Source of the DNA: Chelydra serpentina
Taxonomy: Eukaryota > Chordata > Testudines > Chelydridae
DNA length: 64,000 bases
Assembly (NCBI GenBank): GCA_037349315.1
Contig: JBAIAC010000128.1
Span: 248,001-312,000 of the forward strand
Direction of reading: 5' to 3'
The position numbers and the translations under genes are program-made. The notes beneath the pieces are model-generated. The model ran no database searches, was not told the origin of the DNA, and worked only from the letters and a program-made list of their open reading frames with translations. The stretch's first letter is position 1, and every line of letters begins with the position of its first letter. Positions 56,481 to 64,000 of this stretch are shown here, piece after piece.

Positions 56481-57399
56481 ATACTCCCAGGGGTTATCAC
56501 CTACATACATTACAGTGATGTCTGGTGTGTACTCATGGGGAACTAGCTCACAAAGAAAGAGGCAGGAGCTGGTCCCAGTGTATCCCCATCTGCAGTGTGG
56601 AGAGAAAATTACCTCCAGCCACGGCCCATCTGCAAACCCCTTGCTGAATTACAGGCTGTATTGGAAGCCCACTGCACACTGCTGTGTCCTCAAACACACA
56701 TCCCCAGCCATAGGGACACTGCCATATTGTGTAAATAAGGGACATGGGGGAGGAAGCGGACAGGGTAAAAACCTGTGGTGCTCATGGCCCACCACATTCA
56801 TTGACCTCCCCTCAGGCAGGGGACTTATAGGCCCTGGATCACCTGCCCTCTATAGCCTGGATCTCTGACACACCCAGGCCCAACTGGGTAGCCACTCTTG
56901 CAATCCCTCTATGGGAGAATTGGGAGCCATACTCTCCCAGTGGCAATATTTCAGAGGTGGGTACAGACTTTGTGACAGAAACCTGGGGCTTGTCTCTGCA
57001 CCTCCCCTATCCGGAAGAACAGAGGCTGAGGGGGCACAAGGGCAGAAGGTGACAAACAGGCCCGAACAGGAGAGATTTTCTTTCCGTTACAATTCATCAT
57101 TTCTCCCAGTCCCCCAGGCTGATAGAGGCAAGGATTGACTCCAAACAATGCTAAGTGGAGTTGAGACAGGGGAGAGCCAAGTGCTGGTACTTGATGGGCT
57201 GGGCTCTTCTTAAGGGGCCCAGGCACCATATGACCCTTTTGGTCTTCGCTGTGTAACAACCGAGCTGATTGAGACTCAATTTCGAGTCTTGCTGCAGACC
57301 AACAGATCTGAGATCACTGATCACCAGGTCTCAGCATTAGTCCTGCTTGGGGACAGTGTCTCTGATGTAAGAAACTGCCAGTAGGTGAAGCCAGGACAA
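56481..57399. other. Intergenic, nothing recognised
   Basis: A 166-codon open frame begins inside the duplicated flank and has no recognisable domain. Confidence 0.4.
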
Positions 57400-57673
57400 C
57401 AGGGTGGGGCGGCAAGTGGCGGCAGGACTCTTGCTGCCGGGGTCTAGCTGCCCAAATTCCTCCCCATGCCGCTGGGCCCCAGTCACCTGCAGCCACCAGG
57501 TAACCCAGGAACTAACGCAGGAATGCGGCGAGGAATCAAGTCAAGCTGAGCAAGGCAGGAAAAAATTCATCTTGCCTCCATGGGCCACTCGCAATGACGT
57601 CCTTTTTGTGTGCCATGGCTGACAAACACATCCCGGACAGAGAAGCAGCAGGCCAGAAAGGTGTCCTGTAGGT

Positions 57674-57732
57674 GCTAAAGTAGCTCAGTTGGGAAGATCT
57701 AGAGGTCCCTGGTTCAATCCCAGGATGTGGCA
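57674..57732 (+). pseudogene. tRNA-Phe with the anticodon arm deleted
   Basis: GCTAAAGTAGCTCAGTTGGGA is joined directly to AGATCTAGAGG. Relative to the Phe copies, 14 bases including the anticodon are missing, between short GA repeats. The T arm and B box (TGGTTCAATCC) remain. Cannot form a tRNA. Confidence 0.88.
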
Positions 57733-58072
57733 TGTTTTTTGTGTGCAGGGGTGGGCTGTTTTCTCGAAGTGCATTGGAACCTCTACCCACCACGAGTCCC
57801 TCATTTCAGGCTCCCCAGCAGGGAAAGACAGTGGGGGCTTGTGCCCACCTGGGCTTTCCTTCTTCTCTTGCTCTTTCTCAGCAAGGGGAAGGAAAAGATG
57901 CTCTCCTTCAAGCTGCAGTCACAAGGGCAAGAGAAGGTTGACTTCCTGAGCTCCGGCTCCAGTCCTTTGCTCTACCAGTTGATCTCTCGAAGGGCTGCTG
58001 CCGCTTTCTCCAGGTTCGCCCATCGGTGTGTGCCAGCGTGAGCACCAGCCAAGTGGTGGGCTTTTGAAGGAA

Positions 58073-58134
58073 GTTTCTGTAGTGTAGTGTTATCACGTTT
58101 GCCTAACATGCAAAAGGTCTCTGGTTCAGAAACA
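58073..58134 (+). pseudogene. tRNA-Val (AAC) with T arm deleted
   Basis: GTTTCTGTAGTGTAGTG, TTTGCCTAACATGCAAA (anticodon AAC), then GGTTC joined to AGAAACA: ~10 bases of the T arm and acceptor are lost. Inactive. Confidence 0.85.
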
Positions 58135-58445
58135 TGACAGTTAACTTTTTCCCCACTCCCCTAGCTGTCCGGCAAGGCACTCCTCCTTCTGCCACTGGCC
58201 TGTCCTTGGGATAACCCCAACCCCTGCAGGACAGAGGGTGGTGAAATGAGCTGAGAAAGCTTCTTAGCATCAGCCAGGGAAAGCTGGAGGATCTCGGCCA
58301 GTCACCTCTTGGAGCCTTGTGCCGGGAATGGGGCAAAGAGGAAGGTCGTGCTGAGGAAGGCAGGGCAGAAGCAAAGCTAAGCTAACTTCAGTGGGGTTAG
58401 TAGAGCGCCACTGTTCGTTCTGCCAAAGCCTGGGGAGGTGCTGTT

Positions 58446-58679
58446 GGCTGCTGGGAGGCAGAATCCTGTGCCTGCCCCTCGGCTTCCCAGGGGTGGCTAC
58501 TTGCAGCCCAGGAGAGATAGGAAAGGGGGTTCTGGGTGGAAGGACAACAAGCAAAGCTGAGTCCGAGTGTGGGTGGGCCAGCGCTCTTTTCTGTCCAGGG
58601 TGGGGGTGCGGTGATGGGCTTGAGAGGCTCCCTGCCACATGTGCGGCAGTGAGAAACACTTCTCCTGGTTACTCCTCAC
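58446..58679. other. Short intergenic
   Basis: Nothing recognised. Confidence 0.4.
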
Positions 58680-59120
58680 AGGCTGACCTGACCCCGCTTC
58701 CAGCCCTGGGTTCGCCCCCTAATCATCCTACTGCCCCTCAGAGCCACAGCCGTGGAGGTGCTGACGGAGGGAGGGGTGACTCTGGGGTGGGGTTCTTCTC
58801 TAAAGATGGCTGCAGAAAGGTGGGGCTCAGCTCTGTCAGTGACCTGCCCAGTTGCCTCGCTGACAGGGGATGCCGACATTTCTGTAAGGCGCATAAAGCG
58901 GGTATTTGGCTTCCAAGCGAACGTGAGGAATGTGGAATTATGAGAGGGAATTTCCATCCCTCCTTTAGGTGTACTTCAGAGACCAAGTGGCCTAATGGGG
59001 TTAGAAACTACTTTCTTTGTATACATTGAAAAGAAACCTTGGTCTTATTTTCGCCAAGGAAGCTGGGAGATGTTGGAACACAAAGTACTGAGTCTTGGGA
59101 ACAATCCCCCAGAAATGGCA
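58680..59120. repeat. tRNA-Arg duplication unit, copy 2 (inverted)
   Basis: Matches 6720-7185 inverted. The tRNA is cut down to its 5' part. Confidence 0.8.
58976..58998 (+). pseudogene. tRNA-Arg 5' fragment
   Basis: Only the part around CCAAGTGGCCTAATGG (A box) remains; the next bases are those flanking the 3' end of the tRNA in the other copy, so most of the tRNA was deleted. Confidence 0.7.
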
Positions 59121-59369
59121 TCTTTCACTCGACAAATGCTTTCTAAACCCATCAGTAGCAAACACTTAATACTAGTGTGTGTCTGAGAATAGAGTGAAGG
59201 GGAGTGTTTACTCCGACACGTCAATGAACGACACAGACAGAAAGAGCAAGGCCGTTCTGAAAGAGAATGGATCTAGCTGGAGACAAAGCAGACCCACAGA
59301 ATGAGCAAAAGCTGTGAAAAGAAGAGCTTCAAATGTGTGTTAGGTTTTATCCCTGGGCTACTCTAGAGG
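59121..59369. other. Short intergenic
   Basis: Nothing recognised. Confidence 0.4.
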
Positions 59370-59565
59370 AGGGAGTTGATCTACGACACGCAACTTCAGC
59401 TACGTAGAATCCGCTTCTGCCTTTCACCGAGGTGGATTTCCGGAGTCGACGGGGAGCGCGTTCGGGGATCGATTAATCGCGTCTAAATGAGATGCGATAA
59501 ATCGATCCCCGATAGATCGATTGCTACCCGCCGATCCGGCGGGTAGTGAAGACAAGCCCTTAGTT
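59370..59565. mobile_element. Hairpin-rich MITE-like element
   Basis: Contains a 20-bp stem (GGGGATCGATTAATCGCG pairing with TGCGATAAATCGATCCCC, 59464-59513) and a second perfect hairpin, CTACCCGCCG/CGGCGGGTAG, at 59524-59546. The right end reads GTGAAGACAAGCCCTTA. Likely a non-autonomous DNA transposon; family not assigned. Confidence 0.6.
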
Positions 59566-60066
59566 AGGTTCGTCTGGAAAATTTGAAGAACATACCAATG
59601 CCTGTAGCAGGATACGGACCCTGGCTGTTTCTAATCTTTTACTGAGAGCTCATTGAGAAATATTTTCCTTAATGATGTTATGTAATATCGGGTGGGCTGT
59701 GAAGGCACCATTCTTCCTGCTTTCGCCCTTCAAGACGACATGGCTACACGGCATAGGGCCAATGCGCAACTTCCAGTCAACTGCTAGAGAAGACAACATC
59801 AGCATAGACAGGGATGGCAGGAGGGCAGACTGGAGCTCCAGGACGACGGTGGGACCAGGTCTCATCGGGGGGAGGTGGCCACCCCAGCATGCACAAGACT
59901 GAGCCAGCAAGTGTGGTGTGTGCTGCAGCCTGCCCCTACTCACTTTTGCAACTGTGTTGCCCTGAGGACACTCATATGTCTGGGTAGTATCAGATCCCCG
60001 GATGGGCTCACAGAGCAGCTCAGCCTCGCTTGGCAGAGATTGGCCAGACCCCCAGGAAGGGGAGGG
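59566..60066. other. Intergenic, nothing recognised
   Basis: No gene or repeat recognised. Confidence 0.4.
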
Positions 60067-60258
60067 TGTTGTATCCTTGGGGGCAGCAGTTTTAGGAAGA
60101 AATCACTTGAGACACATAGAGCCTTAAAAGCAGCCATTTATTTTCAAACAGTGCACTAACAAAACCAGCCAAGACTGGCTGGGCTGCCCCCTAATACTCT
60201 AACTCAGTTGCCATAGCAACAACAAGGTGCTATTACCACGACAACCAAATACACAACA
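60067..60258 (-). mobile_element. 3' LTR of Ty3/gypsy-type element
   Basis: On the minus strand it runs TGTTGTGTATTTGG...GGATACAACA, 192 bp, with TG...CA ends. AATAAA lies on the minus strand near 60131-60138. The purine-rich tract AAGGGGGGAGG just upstream of the LTR (60262-60273) is the expected polypurine primer. The 5' LTR must lie beyond the right window edge. Confidence 0.75.
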
Positions 60259-60273
60259 TATTCCTCCCCCCTT

Positions 60274-60684
60274 AATAAGAACATCTAAATAAAACAAACA
60301 CTAAATTAGAGAAGCAGAGTAGACTGCCTCCATTCCCGACTAAACCCCGGGGATTATTTTGCTCCATAACCGTGGGTTCGCCCTAACTAAAGATCCAGCC
60401 ATTGAGGAGATCTTCTGTCTCTAGGTAGATTACAGCGAACTTCTGGTGTTGTTTTACCTGAAAGTACCTTGGGCGCAGGACTGACAATGGGCTCAGGGGT
60501 TGTAGCGCGAACGGGTGATTCTTGATTCGGTGTCTCGCCAGAAGAGGTGAAGTCAGACAATTCAACTGAAGATGTGTCCTGAGGACTGGCAAAGGCAACC
60601 TTGAGAGACCATCTGCCTTGCTGTGCAGAGTGGATTTCCAATATTTGATTTCATATGTGTGCGCTGAAAGGAACAATGCCCAAT
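60274..60684 (-). pseudogene. Gypsy RNase H end fused to integrase tail
   Basis: Minus-strand codons read LSAHTYEIKYW, then ADGLSRLPL, the end of gypsy RNase H. Within ~200 bp another frame reads VRCNLPRDRRSPQWLDL, which resembles the C-terminal tail of gypsy pol. The integrase core (HHCC finger, D,D-35-E) that should lie between is absent, so it was deleted. Frameshifted. Confidence 0.7.
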
Positions 60685-60689
60685 GTTGC

Positions 60690-61473
60690 TGTCATGGACT
60701 CACAGATCATGCCCTCTTTTGGCCCCGTGCGGTCCGTGGGGGGTGCCCCTTTCAGTGAGACAGCCCTTCTTGGGGGTCCACTCTCTCTCGGGGTCCAGCC
60801 CCTCCACCTCCTGGAGCCGCACCTCTCTGAGCCTTAGCACACCTGTCTCTCGCCGTGGGCCCCCACAGGGAGTCCACGCACTCTGGACCCCCGGGCCTCC
60901 ACCCCCGAAGGGAACGATGCAACCCTGTTCTCTAGACCAGAGTGACTCTCAGTCAGCGTAAAACAGGAGGGATTATTGAGCGTTGAACACAGCACAGGAA
61001 CTCTCAGGGCCTCAGGCCTGGCCTCCCTCAGCCCAGCACATCCAGCTCTCTCCTGTATCCAGGTGGGCTCTCCCTGCTTCCTCTCTCCAGCCCAGAGCCC
61101 CCCTGCTTCCTAGATGGGCTGTGGATATCACTGGCCCCAAGCCATGCCTCTGTCCATGGTCTTCTCTCCAGGTAAACAGACCTGTAAACAGGGTTGTCTG
61201 GGCCTCTTCTCATCTCTGGCCCCCTGTGGCTGGAACCGGTTGGTTAGGTCCCCGGGGCTCCTCTCTTCGCAGCCCATTGTTCTCCCACTGGCCAGAACCG
61301 GGTCCCCAGTTCCCTCGCCAGTCCCCTGTAACAACAAACTCCCTCTCCCATCACCTCGTTAAACCCATAACACCCAGGGAAACTGAGTCCCACCCCCTTT
61401 GCATGTAACCCTAGCAACCAAGAAAACCCCCATATGCAACAAGGAAAACAGGAAACTCCCCCATGCTGTCACA
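60690..61473 (-). mobile_element. Solo LTR nested in the gypsy element
   Basis: A 784-bp insertion flanked by GTTGC at 60685-60689 and 61474-61478, a 5-bp target duplication. Ends are TGTCATGG and TGTCACA (plus), that is TGTGACAG...CCATGACA on the minus strand, with TG...CA termini. It separates two parts of the RNase H frame that continue in phase across it. No internal genes. Orientation is a guess. Confidence 0.82.
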
Positions 61474-61537
61474 GTTGCATACGACTAGCAGCTAATGGGG
61501 GAATGCCTGTGTAGGGTCCAAAAATTGACGTCAGAGG

Positions 61538-62911
61538 TCAATGGTCTGTGAGAAAAGTAAACTTCCACCCGAACAGGTACTGATGAAACTTCCGAATTCC
61601 AAAAACGATCCCCAATGCCTCACGTTCGATTTGGGCATAGTTAGTTTCTGCTTTGCTTAGAGTGCGTGAGGCAAAAGCAATAGGTCTGTCTTCTCCTGAA
61701 GGCATAATGTGTGACACGACTGCTCCCACTCCATAAGGGGAGGCATCGCAGGCCAATTGTAGGGGTAAGGATGGATCAAAGTGCGTTAGAACGTCAGAAT
61801 TTAGCAATGCATCCTTAGCCTTGTATAATGCAACATCACAGGCTTCAGTCCACTTCCAGGTCTTGCTCTGCCCAAGTTGTTCGTGAAGTGGTTTTAGCAG
61901 TGTGGTTAACTGTGAGATGAACTTTCCATAATAGTTCAATAGTCCTAGAAACGAGCGCAGCTGGCTAACATTTCGAGGCGGGGGAGCCTCCACAATAGCC
62001 TTAACTTTTGCAAGGGCCTTATCAAGACCCGCAGCATTAATGATGTGTCCCAAATATTCAACAGAGAGCTGGAAGAATTCACACTTATCTTTGCGGACTC
62101 GTTGGCCATACTCTTCCAGTCTTTGTAGGGTAGCCTCTAAATTCTTTAGGTGATCCTCATTCCTTCCAGTGACCAGAATGTCGTCCAGATAGCACTGAAC
62201 TCCTGGCCAGCCACACAAGATCTGGTCCATAGCTCTCTGGAACAGGGCGGGAGCAGACGTTATTCCGAAGGGAAGGCGACAGTATCGATAAAGCCCCTTA
62301 TGAGTCACAATAGTCAACAGCTCTTGGGACTTTTCATCGATGTGCATCTTTAAATATGCTTGACGCAGATCAATCTTACTGAACTTCTGTCCCCCAGCCA
62401 GGGCCGCGAAGAGGTCATTGATGCGGGGAAGTGGGTATTGCTCTGCACACACCACCAGGTTGACAGTGACTTTAAAATCACCACAAATCCAGACGGAGCC
62501 ATCTTTCTTCACTATTGGCACAATAGGAGTGGCCCATGGGCTATGGGTAACTGGTATTAGGACTCCATTGGTGACCAGCCGCTCCAGGTCTGCTTCAACT
62601 TTCGGCCTGATGGCATATGGCACAGTTTGCGATTTGAGATATTTTGGTTGATTGTCAGGTTTAATGTTCAATGTCACAGTGATTTCCTTTATACTTCCCA
62701 GATCCTCTCCAAAAAGAGCAGCATGTTTCCTTAGTATAGCGGTGAGACCGGTTTCTTCTTTAGTCATTCGGTGCACTTCTGCCCAATTCAGCTGAATCTT
62801 CCCAAGCCAAGACCTACCCATTAAGGCTGGGTAATTACCTCTCACCACAAACAGTGGCAATTTAGCAGCCTGTCCATTGAGCTCCCCCTTAACATCAATA
62901 GTGCCCAACAT
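61538..62911 (-). pseudogene. Ty3/gypsy-type pol (RT and part of RNase H)
   Basis: A 457-codon frame. RT runs from SPWATPIVPIVKKDGS (~residue 127) through FSKIDLRQAY, LPFGITSAPALFQRAMD and the catalytic YLDDI (~residue 242). RNase H starts with LACDASPYGVGAV (~390) and FASRTLS, stopping at TDH with an in-frame stop; the frame then continues on the far side to the solo LTR. The N-terminal part is the end of the protease region. The order PR-RT-RH on one strand and the 192-bp LTR fit a compact Metaviridae-like retrotransposon. Confidence 0.88.
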
Positions 62912-63334
62912 GGGCTCAGCTTCTCCCGTATGTCTTCAGAACAGTTTTTGTTGCCTTAAGCGGAAGATGCTGTAGCTTTTCGTTATACACAGTCTCGGAG
63001 CCCAGCGAGACGGCTGCACCGGTGTCCAGTTCCATGCGTGTAGGTTTGCATCCAACAACGGGGCTACCCAGTACCCATGTGAGCCCACTGCCAAAGACAA
63101 AACGTGCAGCGGCACTTCTTCTTGCGATGAGGTGTCACCTTGGCCATCCTGGGTCTGCTCTAGGGTATGCAGGTTTCCCTTTTTGGTCGGCCAGACCACA
63201 AGCCTCTTTTTCTTTTGTTTACAGGCACACTCAATGTGTCCCTTTTTGTCACAGTGTCGACACACCAGGTCCTTACACCAGCATTCGGATGCCCGGTGAC
63301 CTGGCTTACCACAGCGGTAACATTCCTGACTCTA
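62912..63334 (-). pseudogene. Gypsy nucleocapsid and protease region, broken
   Basis: Minus strand: two CCHC knuckles (CYRCGKPGHRASEC and CRHCDKKGHIECAC) near 63220-63325, in the same frame as gag but after an in-frame stop at 63332. The protease active site, ELDTGAAVS (near 63000-63030), is in another frame, and the step into pol near 62930 needs a further shift. At least one stop and two frameshifts. Confidence 0.8.
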
Positions 63335-63910
63335 CACAGTTTTGTGGGTCGGTTCTTGTGACACCTTATGCACCCTAGGGGATGCACCGATGTATTGCGC
63401 CTCCTTTGTAGCCAGTTCCATGGAGACCGCAATAGCAACAGCCTTGTGTAAGGTAAGCTGAGCCTCTGTCAATAGGCGCTTCCGTATAGCGTCACTGTGC
63501 AGGCCACACACGAACCTGTCACGCAGGGCGTCATTTAACATCTCCTTACATTCACAGTGTTCCGCAAGCCTTTTTAAAGTTGCTACAAATTGTACAACTG
63601 GTTCATCTTCTTTTTGGTCTCTTTTGTGGAACCCGCTATATCTTTCAGCAGTTACCAGTGGTTTGGGGGGGAAATGGGACCCCAGGATTCCCACAATGTC
63701 ACTGTAAGATTTGGTCTCAGGCTTAACAGGGTGTAGTGAGCTGCGCCGCAGGGAGTAGGTTTTAGCCCCCACAACACTTAAGAATATTGGCACCTTCTTC
63801 TCTTCTGTAATGTCGTTGGCAATCACAAAAAGCTCCAAACGCTCAGTACACACGTGCCATTGCACTATGTTCTCCTCAAAGGGTTCCAGTGGCCCTGTAA
63901 GTGTAGCCAT
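63332..63910 (-). pseudogene. Gypsy gag (capsid)
   Basis: The open frame starts best at the ATG at 63910 (MATLTGPLEPF). It has a retrotransposon-gag domain with WHVCTERLELFVIAN, FLSVVGAKTYSLLRR-like and FHKRDQKEDEPVVQFVATL motifs and ends at a stop just before the zinc knuckles. It would form the particle that packages element RNA. Upstream leader and 5' LTR lie toward or past the window edge at 64000. Confidence 0.85.
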
Positions 63911-64000
63911 GGGTTTAGTTTCAGGTTTCACAGTCAGTGCCAACAAGCCAGTTCTCACCCCCTTCCAACAGCTAGAAGATTTTGATAGGGGGTTTTTTCT

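Larger units (their letters stand above)
57400..58445 (-). repeat. Val-Phe duplication, inverted copy
   Basis: Reverse complement of ~11637-12800, extended by ~30 bp shared with copy B. Both tRNAs in it carry deletions. Confidence 0.88.

Overview
This window is vertebrate nuclear DNA, most likely from a turtle (a crocodilian is the main alternative). CR1 LINEs with ATTCTATG-type 3' ends occur throughout, together with CR1-tailed SINEs, hAT-type MITEs, LTR elements and a split KRAB-box gene. There are no bacterial operons, and almost all long open frames lie in tandem repeats or retroelements. All calls come from reading the sequence; no search or folding program was run.

Layout. (1) 0.5-29.3 kb is a mixed-isotype nuclear tRNA cluster (Gly, Met-like, Ser, Cys, Arg, Thr, Asn, Val, Phe, Gln, Lys, Glu). 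It was built by repeated segmental duplication, direct and inverted, and interrupted by CR1, SINE, LTR and MITE insertions. Many copies are decayed. Several keep a good cloverleaf but carry an anticodon that does not fit the tRNA body. (2) 29.9-37.2 kb is a large imperfect inverted repeat. Each arm holds a 42-bp GC-box minisatellite, a CpG-rich block, a (GT)n/(CA)n tract, an exon-like block and a 57-bp minisatellite. The spacer holds a tRNA-Ser body with a Cys anticodon (GCA). (3) 37.2-44.2 kb looks like the 5' end of a KRAB zinc-finger-type gene: a CpG promoter with NRF1-, ZNF143-, ETS- and CRE-like sites, a 2.3-kb G-rich minisatellite, an 8-codon ATG exon and a 127-bp KRAB-A exon. No zinc fingers follow. 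(4) 46.3-50.8 kb has another tRNA-Ser, a CR1 with an uninterrupted 553-codon reverse-transcriptase frame, and more fragments of the tRNA duplications. (5) 50.8-54.6 kb is a 3.8-kb array of the 57-bp minisatellite. (6) 54.7-59.2 kb carries further tRNA copies, mostly broken. (7) 60.07 kb to the right edge is a decayed Ty3/gypsy-type element on the minus strand, with a solo LTR nested in its RNase H region.

The intact tRNAs are independent pol III genes with internal A and B boxes. The KRAB locus and the two arms of the inverted repeat share the block that precedes the ATG exon, so the arms are probably truncated KRAB-gene 5' ends. The 57-bp and 42-bp repeats have lengths divisible by three, so they give long open frames on both strands that I do not regard as genes. 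Alternating repeat variants fall mostly at CpG positions, as expected of methylated non-coding DNA.
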